A stretch of 64,000 nucleotides of DNA from Liopterus haemorrhoidalis. Its lineage: Eukaryota > Arthropoda > Insecta > Coleoptera > Dytiscidae. Location: assembly GCA_963971575.1 (NCBI GenBank), contig OZ020611.1:23481279-23545278 (forward strand), written 5' to 3'. This document shows positions 42,544 through 53,611 of this stretch, in pieces. A program made the position numbers and the translations under genes. Within the stretch, counting starts at the first letter, position 1; each line of letters opens with the position of its first letter. Under the pieces are notes generated by a model. That model made no database searches. It was given only the letters and a program-made list of their open reading frames with translations, and was not told the DNA's origin.

Positions 42544-43757
42544 TAGTTTGTTTCACAATAAGCTGAAGTGACTATCTACTTATGGTCCTAAACACAGTGG
42601 GTGGTAATTACAAATAACACTAATCCCTTGTTTGTACCCATAAATTAGTCAGTGATGTATCAGGTATAAATTGCAGATGTTTTAAATATCTTTTCACTTC
42701 GCTTTGAATTTTCTATCAGATAACTTGTGATTTGTGTTAAATAGTTCAGTACGTGTTAGATAAATGTGGCGTCCTTGGAACGAACAATTAACTTCTGTGC
42801 AAGCAAATGAAGCAGATGACTATGTGACCATGATAGAAGATGATGATATACAGCAAGATACAATAAAAAAAAAAAAAATCGGGAAAAAACTTTTATATAT
42901 TTACCTGTAGAAGCTAAAGAAATTGTGGCCAATGTGTATTTATATTTAAGGAACCGCAAAAACAAACAAGCGGCATTAGAAGATACAAGCAAGGCAACGA
43001 AAGTAGCGATAACAACAGTATGGAATATTGTAAATAAATCCATTGATAGGAGAAGAAAACGAAAGGATTCAGGCATATCAAAATGTTTGGATGGTTTCCA
43101 GAAAGATGTAATACGGCAAAAAATTTACCAAATGTACACCGAACAAAATGTGCCAACATTGGACATATGCTCAAAAGATTAATCCAAGGCCAGTGTGAAA
43201 TTAATTGTTCAAAGGTGACCTTATGGCGTGCCCTTAAAAGTATAGGGTTTCAATTTAAAACTTTAAATAAAAAGCAGTTCCTTATGGAGTCATAGCGATT
43301 AAAACTTTTGAGAAAAAATTATTTAAAAAACATTAAAAAATACAGAGAAGATAAAAGGTCAATAATTTGTTTAGATGAAACTTGGTACGACACACATGAA
43401 ACAAACTCAAAAGGTTGGGTGGCTACGTCAAATAAATGTCAAACAAGAGCACGATCATCATCTTCTATCATGGTCACATAGTCATCTGCTTCATTTGCTT
43501 GCACAGAAGTTAATTGTTCGTTCCAAGGACGCCACATTTTTCTAACACGTACTGAACTATTTAACACAAATCACAAGTTATCTGATAGAAAATTCAAAGC
43601 GAAGTGAAAAGATATTTAAAACATCTGCAATTTATACCTGATACATCACTGACTAATTTATGGGTGCAAACAAGGGATTAGTGTTATTTGTAATTACCAC
43701 CCACTGTGTTTAGGACCATAAGTAGATAGTCACTTCAGCTTATTGTGAAACAAACTA
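42544..43757 (+). mobile_element. Transposon derivative with 304-bp inverted arms
   Basis: 42544-42847 and 43454-43757 are inverted copies of each other, 304 bases each, bordered by TA. They start tagtttgtttcacaataagc. The left arm contains the transposase start codon (42764) and about 28 codons; the right arm carries the same start on the other strand. The middle holds the rest of a truncated transposase. The 3' half of the original element has been replaced by an inverted copy of its 5' end. Confidence 0.85.
42764..43453 (+). pseudogene. Truncated Tc1/mariner-superfamily transposase
   Basis: MWRPWNEQLTSVQANEADDY begins at 42764. A run of 13 A residues (42867-42879) shifts the frame; LPVEAKEIVANVYLYLRNRK then leads to VAITTVWNIVNKSIDRRRKR (a helix-turn-helix type region) and LDGFQKDVIRQKIYQMYTEQ. 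A second frameshift near 43170 gives CSKVTLWRALKSIGFQFKTL. After a stop near 43294, IICLDETWYDTHETNSKGW carries the first catalytic Asp. The frame then runs into the inverted 5' arm, so the remaining catalytic residues are lost. Confidence 0.75.
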
Positions 43758-43829
43758 TACCTATCAATAAGGTAAGCAATTGAGTCATTGGATTGGTTTT
43801 TAGAAAAGATGATTTTTGGGGCGCAAAAA

Positions 43830-44320
43830 AAATAGTTTTCTTAAATATTGTGGGGTATCAAACGATCCTGAATCCTATATGGGAGATCAAAAAGTATTTT
43901 TAAAAAGCTTTTTATTTTGACGTGATTACAGCCAAGTTATATAATACAAAATAATTTTATGTACTACCTTCTTAACCAGAATGCTTAGTCTAAAAATCTG
44001 AAAAATTAAGAGTAATGCACATTGATGTGAACCAAAACAATACAAACGGAATTATTAATAACATTATTTTACAAGGAGTATTTTTGAAAAAATATAAATT
44101 TTTAATTCATGACAGGTATTGCATGAAAGCTCTTATTACTGAAAGTAACAGATATAAATTTTTTAAAATTTGATTGACACTTTAACCGTAAAAAAATATA
44201 GTCCTAGACATTAATCAATTGAGCCCTTAATAGGTCTACCTAATTGAATAGACACCTACGAAACCCTAAATTGTGTGAAAATACACACTTAGCGAATAAA
44301 TTTTAAATTTCAAAAATTGT
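43830..44320 (+). repeat. Diverged HINE-1-like 3' half
   Basis: ggggtatcaaacgatcctga, acattgatgtgaaccaaaac and the end tacgaaaccctaaattgtgt with gtgtgaaaatacacac (stem-loop) parallel HINE-1 in order but are much diverged. Confidence 0.55.
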
Positions 44321-44671
44321 GAAACTGCGTTTTGCAGCGTGTCATTAGTAAAAGTTTTGTTTTGCTTATAATTATACAAAGATAAAAAAGGCTAATCAGT
44401 TGACGATATGTAGGCTGAATGCGAGAGATAGAATCTCCCATCCTTATTCATTCAGTTTTTCCTGTTTATTTTCCTTTTATATTTAGAACTTATATCTAGA
44501 CCAACGTTTCTCAACTGAAAACGTGCCACGGACCAGTAAAATATTAAATTTTCTACCGCGGACCACAGAAAATAAATGTATTATTAAGCAAATTTATTGC
44601 ATATGTAGTCTACATCTATATAATATCTCAGTAATAAAAAATTACTGAAAAAGGACAAAAGATCATAAAAA

Positions 44672-45655
44672 AAAATTGATGCGAAGTGTGAATTTTCACA
44701 CATTTCAGGGTTTCACAGTTATTTAGTAAGTGAATGATGATTATTTGGGGAGCCAAAACGAACTTTATGTTAAAATATTTTATTTTGTTAATTTTAATTT
44801 GAATGCCTAATACCATTATTTAGGTTTCTAAAGTATTTTTGTTTTTATATAGCAAGGTTCATTAAGATTTTGAAAATTGCGCCTATAGCTTCCATTGGTT
44901 GTTTTAAGTCAATTTCAACAATTTCCACTGGTTATTAAATTTACGCTTTTGAAAATTAAATTTAAAACGAAAATTAAACATTTGCACAAATATAACTAGA
45001 ATTTTGAAAAAATAATTTAAACAAAATAAAAATGCAAAATATAATTGCCTTGAGAGCGGAGCGAACTTAAGTTTGCAAATTAGAACGCGACCATGGTAAC
45101 CACTACACTATCAAAGCATGCTTGTACACAGTCTTAGATAAGTTACTAAATATTTTACGTAGTCAAGAAAAAAACACAAAAACTGCGTTATTTTTCGAAA
45201 ACATAATCTGATCAATAATTCCTTTTGTACTATTCCGGTTCACACAAATGTACATTACTTAGAATTTTTTCAGATTTTTAGTTTAAACCATCTGGGCTAC
45301 AGGGTGTGGAATAAAATTAGTTTTGCACAATTTTGGCCAAAACCGCGTCTTAATAATTTATTTTGCAAAAATTAAATTTTGATCGGTTATCCACGTAATA
45401 AGGGCTTTCACTACTCAGAATTTTAAAAAAATATATATTTTTTTCGATGAGAAGATGTTTGTTTATATTTTTAAGGGGATATGTTTTTTAGATGTTTTAG
45501 TATTTTTCCTATGTGTGGGTCAAAGAGTATAAGCATGCCAAATTTCAACTCTCTAGGTTTAGCTGTTTGGCTACAATTTTTACCGAACAGACAGGCAGAC
45601 AGACGACAAAATTACGGTATAAGGGTTTTTTGGTCATACCTACAAAACACTAAAA
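44672..45655 (-). mobile_element. HINE-1 copy (minus) inside hAT element
   Basis: On the minus strand it starts at 45655 with ttagtgttttgtaggtatga and ends at about 44672. The microsatellite is only about 20 bases (45586-45605). The tRNA-like module is at 45046-45118. Confidence 0.82.
45046..45118 (-). repeat. tRNA-like module of HINE-1 (copy 4)
   Basis: Minus strand: tttgatagtgtagtggttac (good A-box) and aacttaagttcgctccgctc (poor B-box). It differs again from the modules at 25106, 36893 and 41286. Confidence 0.55.
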
Positions 45656-45767
45656 ATGAACAAAAAATCTCAAAATAATAATTTATAAGCCTTTTGTGGA
45701 CCACAAAATTTTTGCTAAGGACCCCCAGTTGTTTGCGGACCACCGGTTGAGAAACAGTGATCTAGAC

Positions 45768-46321
45768 GTTATACATTCTTATCTTCATCAAGTCATGATA
45801 TGCTCATCTATTTGCTTTTTATGTTTACCCTGTGGATGCAAATGACGGTTTATTGTTTTGTTGATGAATCACGAGGGCTAATTTTTCACACGATATTTTA
45901 AATTAATTGTCCTTTTATAAATATTATTGAGGGTTTTTGCTTTTCCTGGCTATGAGCATCTTCTTAAGATTCATCATCTTAGTCATGTCTGCGCTACAGC
46001 CCCTTATGGATCTTGACCTTCTTCAAAAGAGCCTTCCTACTCGCACTCTCTCAGTTTTGTGTTTTTTATTTCTCCATATCTATTGTGAGATTTTCTTCTT
46101 CTTGCCCCTATCCATTTCGGAAGCTGGCTATCCATTGGGCAATTCAAATATTACTAGCCACTGCTGAAGAACTCTGTTGCTGTTGTTGCAAAAAACACGG
46201 TTTTAGATTTTTTAGCCATGATATTCTTGGTCTATTGATTCGTTGGCCTGAAGTATCAACTGGAGTAATACTACTCCATAAAATAGCACAGAGAACACAT
46301 AACATCGCAAAGGTTCCAGGT
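45768..46321. other. Unassigned stretch with overlapping open frames
   Basis: 45937-46310 is open in two frames and is less AT-rich, with many ct-rich codons, but I recognise no protein family. The translation is Cys- and Phe-rich without motifs. It may be part of an unrecognised repeat. Confidence 0.35.
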
Positions 46322-46680
46322 GAGTCTAGGGTTTCTTGTTTGTACCTAAAAAACCCTAGATACTTCTATATGCCTTTACTTCCACAAGGTCTTATAGACT
46401 AACTGTGCAAAATTTGGTCCAGGTCGATCAAATGGCCTACTAGTGTCTAGGGTTTATTGTTTATACCTACGAAAACCTAGATACTTCTTTGCGCCATTAC
46501 TTCTACTGCACAGGGTTCTAAAAAGCAACTGTTCAAAATTAGGTTCAGATTGGTAAAAGGGCCTAAGAGTGTCTTGGATTTCTAGGTTATACCTATGAAA
46601 CCTATGAGGGTGCAAAGAGTATCTGTGCAAAATTTGGTCCAGATCGGTGAAAGAGCCTAGCAGTGTAAAGCGGACAAATG
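46322..46680 (-). repeat. Second hairpin satellite array, about 3 units of 120 bp
   Basis: Units start at about 46325, 46447 and 46570. On the minus strand each contains tctagggttt ... aacaagaaaccctaga, the same hairpin as the array at 12176-13055, plus shared ccaaattttgcacag and catatagaagtat blocks. The units are more diverged from one another than in the first array. Confidence 0.75.
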
Positions 46681-47486
46681 AACAATTTTCCACTTATGAC
46701 TGACTACTGTAATATACATATGGTTTTTCTAGAATTTTTATAGCTAGTTAATATGGCCAACATAAGATAATTCACCAGTAGATATATTGTTAGTTATTTG
46801 TAATTTATATGTTTTAATCGATTTTATGGTTATTTAGAATTAAGTCAGTTGAAATGATATATTTTCCAAAGTATTTTCATTTATGTATTTTATAACATGA
46901 AAGTCTACATCTGATAATTTTTGGTATGTTAAGAAAATTATTTTATGCGCTAGTGCCTAAAAGTGCCATTTTAGACACGGAAATACGTACGTAAAGTGCC
47001 TATTTCATCTTGGTGGTAGAAAATATATTTTTTCCAAAATATGCAGTTAACCAAAAATCTTAAATACCTCACTGAATTTCAACATAACAGCAAAAACTTA
47101 CATGATAAAAATTGTTTAAAATAAGAAAACTAATAATCTATAAATTAACATTATATTCTTAGATTGATGCATGTGTTCGTAGCATAAGTAAGAATGTTTT
47201 GGTTAAGCGCTAGCATAAGTAGCATAGCGTAGCATAAGCAACTCTCTTGCCTCTGTTAAACGCTATGTACCGCGCTTCGTTGTACATACGATGTAATTTT
47301 ATAACGAAATATTAAAACGTTTATTTTTTGAAGGATACCAAGAACTCGCACAGTGCCACACAAGATAACTCTCTGGGAAAAATATAGAGTTAAATGCCCA
47401 CCATCGGCAAAACCAGGAAAGATTTGTCAGCGCAGAAGACTAGTAAGCAGGGAACAACTACAAAATGAGGTGAGTTTCTTTGCATA
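46681..47486. other. Spacer with a small dispersed block, no clear gene
   Basis: 46925-47025 is similar in inverted orientation to 28035-28110 (gcgctagtgcctaaaagtgc). 47345-47465 is open (PHKITLWEKYRVKCPPSAKP) but unrecognised. Confidence 0.35.
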
Positions 47487-47788
47487 TACAGTTACGGTCA
47501 AAATAATAAATACATGTAATACACTAACCTTATTATTTGCAGTTGGAACACTAAATAAATTCATATATTTATTCTAACTGGCATAACCAATAAAGCACTT
47601 TATGATCTATTAAAACCATAATATTTATCAAGAAATATTATAGGGTGATAGAAATATTTTGATATTTGTGAAAACACTACCTGAAATGGTTGGTCAAAAT
47701 AATAAATACAATCGAGAAAATTTAGTCAAATATAAAATTTATATTTCATTTTACTGTTACTAATTACATAATACTAATTTTTATAATC

Positions 47789-49081
47789 TTAGTAATCAAT
47801 AGCATGACTTTTATTTGTCAAAACGGGCCGACATCGTTTGGGTATCGACTCGATGAGCCATTGACGGCTCTCTACAGGAATGCTGTACCAACCTTCTTGA
47901 ACAGCAGTCCATAATTCATTTTTGTTCCTTGGTTTTTCCAGCTCAACCCTATCTTTTACTAGTTTCCAAAGATATTCTATTGGATTAAAACCCGGTAATT
48001 GAGCAAGCCAAGGTAAAACTTGAACATTTTTTTGCTGGAACCATGTTTTTGTTGCACGAGCCGTGTGTTTAGAGTCGTTAGCTTGCTGGTAGATCCATAT
48101 TAGTGGCATATTCCATTCCACATAGGGTAGCATAATAGTTTCCAAAATTAGGATGTAAATTCTTTTCGTCATTATCCCATCTATACGAAATAATGGACCT
48201 ATACCATGCCAAGAAAAACAACCGCAAACTGAAATCTTACCTTCTCCATGTTTTAAGCCTGTAATACATGATGCGATTTCTCGTTTTGAATCTCGTACGA
48301 TAATTATTCCTAACGGTATCAGTCAAGTGACTATGCGCAATAATCTACTGCGTCGATATCTGTTCATTTCTATACAATATTTTAGGTCTGGAGCATAAAT
48401 ATTGGATGGTTTTCAATATCGTACAAGATCTCGTACGAAAATCCTGTAGTACACGATACAATAATTCTTGTACGATAAATCGTACGAGATTCAAAACGAG
48501 AAATCGCATCATGTATTACAGGCTTAACGGCTTTTTTCGTGCATTTAGGGTTAAGCGCCTGGTTTGGAGGACGCCTAACAAAATTTTTCCCATCATTTCC
48601 AAACAACATAAATTTACTTTCGTCACTAAATAAAATATTTCTTCATTTTTTAATACCTTCTGCACTATACCAGTAAACGTGTTCTTGAGCAAATTCCTTA
48701 CGGACTTGTAAGTGTCTTGGTTTTAATACTGGTACTTTTCTAGGCGAACATGATCTTAAGTTATGCTTTACCAAGCTCTTTCTGATGGTTCGTGCAGAAA
48801 TATTCGGTTGTAGTTCGGTTAGTAAATTAGTTGATGACATGAAAGGATTTTTTTCACTTCCTTCACTAAGCGTCTATCTTCGTTCTTCGAAGTTTTGTGT
48901 GGTCTACCCCGGGTTTCATCTTTAAATGAGTGACTGATGGCATTTTGTACCATTCCCAAAGAGCAACCCATAATATTAGCAATCTTGTAAAAGAATTGCC
49001 ATCATTTTTAAATTTTTTAATTAAGTTCCATTTCACTACCTCAATGCTTATTCTTACCCATCTTTGCAATAGTTTGAACAA
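47789..49081 (-). pseudogene. Tc1-type transposase pseudogene
   Basis: On the minus strand: a poorly kept DNA-binding region (49081-48866), SSTNLLTELQPNISARTIRK with SCSPRKVPVLKPRHLQVRKE (48643-48840), a TGA where the codon before RNILFSDESKF should be Trp, first catalytic D in SDESKF, NPKCTKKAVK up to the MITE; then HGEGKISVCGCFSWHGIGPL, NDSKHTARATKTWFQQKNVQ (second D) and PGFNPIEYLWKLVKDRV (E of DD34E), ending KSHAIDY at 47789. Removing the MITE rejoins the frame across one TTAA. Stops and an N-terminal frame change make it inactive. Confidence 0.87.
48257..48523. mobile_element. 267-bp MITE, TTAA target, 44-bp inverted ends
   Basis: The ends gcctgtaatacatgatgcga ... ctcgttttgaatctcgtacga are inverted almost perfectly. 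TTAA lies on both sides (48253-48256 and 48524-48527). The target suggests piggyBac or Kolobok enzymes. Confidence 0.9.
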
Positions 49082-49409
49082 AACTAAATAATTTTTTTTT
49101 GTAAAACATATACTTTTAAATACATTATGAACTTGTTTGAACCTGCCTTAACTCCGTTATCCAATAATTTTTAAGAGTTTTAGGAAATGTATTTATTATT
49201 TTGACCAACCATGTCAGGCAGTGTTTTCACAAAAATCTAAATATTTCTATGACCAAATAATATTTCTTGATAAATATTATGGATTTAATAGATAATAAAG
49301 TGCTTTATTAGTTCTGCCAGTTAAAATAAAAATATGAATTTAATTAGTGTTCGAACTACAAATAATAAGGTTACTATATTAGGTGTATTTATTATTTTGA
49401 CCGTAACTG

Positions 49410-49882
49410 TATGTATGATTTTAATGTTTTTCGATAATATTCAGTGACTGATAATGAAAAGCAAACCTTTGGTTTTCGTTCGGAACAAAAACGAAAAATA
49501 ACGTTTCTGTTCTTCATATACTACATATTATAATCCTCTGAAATAGGTATTAAGTTAAAATCCCATTAAACCGGTTAAAAACGGTTTTATGAATAATATT
49601 ATAAACAATTGAAAATGAAACTGTTAAGTGGGGAAAGTAGTCCTATTTCGGAGGAATTTTGAGGGTATTGTAAGTATGACCACCAAAAACTCTTATATCG
49701 TCCCTCATTTGTCTGTCTCTCGGTCTGAATAGGAATAAAATTTCAATAATAAAACCGAATTAAGACACAGTCAGGATGATTTAGCGAGATGTGTTAGTAC
49801 ACAACTAAAATTAATAGTTTAAGCTGCGTTCATTGCTCTTTAAATTAATAGACTGTACATTGTGCGTTGAGGATAAGTTTAG
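49410..49882. other. Spacer with a decayed HINE-1 start
   Basis: 49660-49735 (gagggtattgtaagtatgac, then tcttatatcgtccctcattt and gtctgtctctcggtctg) matches the HINE-1 5' end. No gene. Confidence 0.5.
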
Positions 49883-50009
49883 TATACTAGCGTCGGCGAA
49901 TCAGTGCAGTTACGTCACAATACGAAACAAACGAATGTATTGTTTGGAACAATGCAATTGTTTGTTACGTCGTGTGACGTAACTGCACTGATTCGCCGAC
50001 GCTAGTATA
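49883..50009. mobile_element. 127-bp palindromic MITE with TA edges
   Basis: The ends tactagcgtcggcgaatcag ... tgcagttacgtcaca are perfectly inverted over about 37 bases, ending at 50009. GC-rich relative to its surroundings. No coding capacity. Confidence 0.88.
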
Positions 50010-50089
50010 GACAGTTTTAACGTTCAAGGCAGCGTTTACAGCTATGGAAATTAGTGCGTTACGAATAGTGCGACATCTATGGGTCGGTT

Positions 50090-50205
50090 TCTGAAAGCTT
50101 AGTTAAATATAATCTAATGGTCAGAAAATGGTTGGTACGATTACATATGTGATTGTTATATTGTAACCGAGTTTAACCAAATGGCTAAACTCGGCCAAGC
50201 TCGTA
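50090..50205. mobile_element. Small MITE related to 39935-40205
   Basis: It starts cggtttctgaaagcttagtt and ends ctaaactcggccaagct. The interior shares aaccgagtttaacca and ggttggtacga-like blocks. Confidence 0.5.
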
Positions 50206-50334
50206 AAATGTGTATTATCTATTATCGTTTTCTTAATTCTGCTGTGGAGTTGGTCGTATCCATAAGTGTGAATATATGTGGAGACGGTTGTACGGGTTGC
50301 GGACATAAATGATACAACTAGATCTAGCTGACCA

Positions 50335-50362
50335 GTTTTGAAATATTTTATTTCTTCATCAG
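50335..50362 (-). ncRNA. Diverged hammerhead-like core
   Basis: Minus strand: CUGAUGA, A, a 5-bp stem II (GAAAU/AUUUC, loop AAAAU), then AAAAC instead of GAAAC. Stem II differs in sequence from the one at 16501-16516 but still pairs. The lost G would be expected to abolish cleavage. Confidence 0.4.
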
Positions 50363-50451
50363 AGCTACACAAATGATAGAATATAAGAAGTAAGAATTTA
50401 AAAATATAAAAATTACAATTTGAAATATAAAATATAAATAAATATAAAAAT

Positions 50452-51096
50452 AAAAAATCAGCTGTGGCCACCACAGGACCGACCGCCATCATAAAGTACT
50501 TGTATAAAATACATTCTAGCAGCAGAGTAGAAATAACTTGGCCTAATATTTTCTAACAGAGATATTATTTATCATGACCATAGAAACGTTACATATAACT
50601 ATGAAAAAATTTAGAAAAATTTTACAAAAAATTTTCGAAATGTTTCGTTTTATCTAAAAACGTCTCAAATAAAAGTTATTAGTTATTACATTTATAGCAA
50701 CTTTTGTTAAATACATTTTTTCCAAATATTTTTCTGTTGCTAAATATTCACAAAAATCTTAAAATCGATACGAGTAAACTCCTATTTATAGTAAACCGAT
50801 TTTTACCAAAAGTTGACCAACTTGTGCCATTGATGGCAGAAGTTTAAATATGAAGTTTCATAAAAATCCTTTCAGCAGAATTGGCTCTGCACGTGTACAG
50901 AGACAGACAGACAGACGGACAGACGGACAGACAGACAGACGGACGGACGGATAGACAGACCGACAGACATCATGCTAAAAATAGTCAAAACGTTATGTAG
51001 GGACCTCAATTCGTGGAGATCCATCGAAATCTCGAAATGTCAAAATCGGTATGATCACAATACCTCCCTTATATATGTTGGCGGTCGGTAAAAATG
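50452..51096 (-). mobile_element. HINE-2 copy (minus)
   Basis: It is the complement of 2504-3664 with a microsatellite of only about 75 bases (50900-50970). Both ends are kept: taccgaccgccaacatatat at 51085 and the stem-loop ctgtggtggccacag near 50460. Confidence 0.8.
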
Positions 51097-51451
51097 AAAA
51101 ATAAAAAATTTGTTAAATTGGTTGAAAACTTTTTACTTCAGGCAATTTGGTAATAATAATAATACTTTATTAGGTGAGATTATTACAAAATAATTTACCA
51201 TTGTCAAAAAAAAAAGAACGATATGCGTTTGAAGATACATACATATATAGGTAAATACATATATCATATATATACAAAATTAAACACATATACATACATA
51301 TTTGATGTGAAACATACACATTTGATGTGAATTCACGTACACATGGTAAGCCTCTTGGTATTATATTAATTTTTTTATGTTTTCAAATTTTAAATTCAAA
51401 AATTCAGGTATGCTGTAAAATTATTAATTAAGATTGACTTTACTTCTTTTT
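51097..51451. other. AT-rich spacer, no gene seen
   Basis: Microsatellite-like tacatacatata stretches at 51235-51305. Nothing else. Confidence 0.4.
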
Positions 51452-51498
51452 AGGGTTTTGTAGGTATGACCAAAAAACCCTTATACCGTCATTTTGTC

Positions 51499-51552
<54 letters not shown>

Positions 51553-52240
51553 TCGGTAAAAATTTTAGCCAAACGGCTAAACCTAGAGAGTTGAAATTTG
51601 GCATGCTTATACAACTCTTTGACCCGCACATAGGAAAAATACTAAAACATCTAAAAAACATATCCCCCTAAAAATATAAACAAATATGTGCTCAACGAAA
51701 AAAAAAAAAATATATTTTTTTATAATTCTGAGTAGGGTATCAAATGAAAGCCCTTGGCACGTGGATTAACGATCAAATTTTTATTTTTGCAAAATAAATT
51801 ATTTTGAAGCGATTGTTGCCAAAATTGTGCAAAAATTTTTTTGTCCCACACCCTGTAGCCCAGATGGTTTAAACTAAAAATCTGAAAAAATTCTAAGTAA
51901 TGTAAATTGGTGTGAACCGGAATAGTTCAACAGGAATTTTTGATCAGATTAGGTTTTTGGAAAAAAACGCATTTTTTGTGATTTTTGGCTAATAATGTAC
52001 ACAAGTTATAGCTTTGTAACAAGCAACACTCTAACGTGTGTGCTGGTCTAGTGGTATTTGACGCTGACTTTTCTGTCAAATTGTGCTCTACGAAAAATAG
52101 TGTTTTTTAGTGGTTTTTAGTGCAAATAATTACTAACTATCAGTTCAAAATAATTATAAAAATTAGTTTAACCATAAACAATAATAGTTTATTAAAAAAA
52201 TTTAATTTTTTATCACAAAAAATTATTTATAAACTTTACA

Positions 52241-53611
52241 GTGCCGCGCGGCGGTAAACGCCCAAAAATAATTCTTAGTGAAACAGAAAATGATAGCAGT
52301 GATCCAAATGATACCAATGATACAATAACAACGGACATCGGTCCTGAAAACAATTCAAAAAGAATCATATTAGAAGAACTAACCAAAGCATTCGAATCTA
52401 AATCCTGCAAAAACAATAATCATATAATAAACAACACCATGGAAACAGACAATAAATTCAACAGTCTTGAAAATCTTGATGACGAGACTTTAGACAATAT
52501 TAATAAAAAACTGGAGAAGAAGAAACCACCTCCAATTGTTATTAGAGGTAAGGTTACCAACAACAAAGAACTAGTTGACAATATATCCAAAGTAGCAGGT
52601 AAAAAATTCCACTTCAAATATACCAAAGAAAACACAAACATTTTTCTTCACGAACACAAAGAAAGAGATCAATTTCTAAATATAATAAGACAAGCAAAAA
52701 TTGAACATTTCACTTTTACGCCTGCTCACCTAAAATCACACGCATATGTGTTAAAAGGTCTTGATTGTGACATCTCTCTTGACGAAATCAAATATGAAAT
52801 TTTAGAACACAACATCAAGATAATTGATATCACAAAAATGCGAGCCACCAGAAGACCATATTACTTAGTTATTGTTGAAAATTCAACAAATTTTGCAGAC
52901 ATTGAAAAAATTAAATTTATAGCATATACCAAGATATATTGGGAAAGATGCTATAATAAAAAAGTTATAATCCAATGTCACAGATGCCAAGCCTGGGGAC
53001 ATGCAACATCTAACTGCTATTTGAAACCCAAATGTCTGAAATGTGCAGGTGACCACTTAACCAGCGAGTGTTCACCCAATCCAGTTATTAAATGCACTAA
53101 TTGTCATGGTCCACACACCGCAAATTCAACTTCCTGTCCAACTTACCTGAGAAGAATTGAAAACATTAAAAATTCGAGAGATAACAACCAACAAAACATG
53201 CAGAAGACCAGATTTATTCCGGCACCTCTACCAGCACAAAACCCCTGGAATCGAACAGAACAAAGGAGAACTTTACTCCCTACTCCAATTTCAACAAACT
53301 TAGAAAAAGACTTTCCCATGCTCCCACCAACAAGATCAGTTCAACGTTCACAACCGATTCAAGCTCAAGAAAATAACGAAATCCCTTCATATACAAGCAA
53401 ATATGAAAATATATCCCATAATTCCAAAGAAAACATTAATATAAATTCCATTTTTTCAGAAATGAAGAAAATGAGTCAACTGGTCAATTTGGGCGGTATG
53501 CTGGCTGCCATGAGAGACTTAAACGCTCAACTTACTAACTGCAACAGTAGTGAAGAAAAATTCATGACGTTCGTCCAATTTTCCCAAAACTTGGAAAAAT
53601 ATGGCATATAA
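52241..53611 (+). CDS. Jockey-type LINE ORF1: Gag-like nucleic-acid-binding protein
   Basis: 456 residues if started at 52241, where the codon is GTG (PRGGKRPKI follows). No ATG lies upstream in frame before a stop, so either the original ATG mutated or translation starts at the ATG at 52439 (residue 67) in the favourable context accATGg. Residues about 95-235 form the domain (ITKMRATRRPYYLVIVENST) that precedes zinc knuckles in Jockey Gag proteins. Three CCHC knuckles follow: C246-C249-H254-C259, C265-C268-H272-C277 and C285-C288-H292-C299. The tail is Gln/Asn-rich. Such proteins bind element RNA and bring it to the target site. Confidence 0.88.
   Translation: MPRGGKRPKIILSETENDSSDPNDTNDTITTDIGPENNSKRIILEELTKAFESKSCKNNNHIINNTMETDNKFNSLENLDDETLDNINKKLEKKKPPPIVIRGKVTNNKELVDNISKVAGKKFHFKYTKENTNIFLHEHKERDQFLNIIRQAKIEHFTFTPAHLKSHAYVLKGLDCDISLDEIKYEILEHNIKIIDITKMRATRRPYYLVIVENSTNFADIEKIKFIAYTKIYWERCYNKKVIIQCHRCQAWGHATSNCYLKPKCLKCAGDHLTSECSPNPVIKCTNCHGPHTANSTSCPTYLRRIENIKNSRDNNQQNMQKTRFIPAPLPAQNPWNRTEQRRTLLPTPISTNLEKDFPMLPPTRSVQRSQPIQAQENNEIPSYTSKYENISHNSKENININSIFSEMKKMSQLVNLGGMLAAMRDLNAQLTNCNSSEEKFMTFVQFSQNLEKYGI

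Larger units (their letters stand above)
44502..45759. mobile_element. hAT element, TSD atctagac, split by HINE-1
   Basis: It starts caacgtttctcaactg and ends accggttgagaaacagtg, with atctagac at 44494-44501 and 45760-45767. Between lie accagtaaaat/gcggaccac shoulders and a complete HINE-1 insertion (44672-45655), leaving about 270 bp of hAT sequence. The same end occurs alone at 32280-32300. Confidence 0.85.
47489..49409 (-). mobile_element. Tc1-like transposon, 1.9 kb, with doubled end repeats
   Basis: The outer ends cagttacggtcaaaataata (47489) and their complement (ending 49409) sit beside TA. An inner pair, ggttggtcaaaataataaat at 47689 and its complement near 49188-49210, repeats the binding motif, giving the IR/DR layout known in Tc3- and Sleeping Beauty-type elements. 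A 267-bp MITE is inserted at 48257-48523. Confidence 0.88.

Noticed and set aside
45937..46402. Two overlapping hydrophobic, Cys-rich open frames
   Set aside because: No motif or start context; the end runs into the satellite array.
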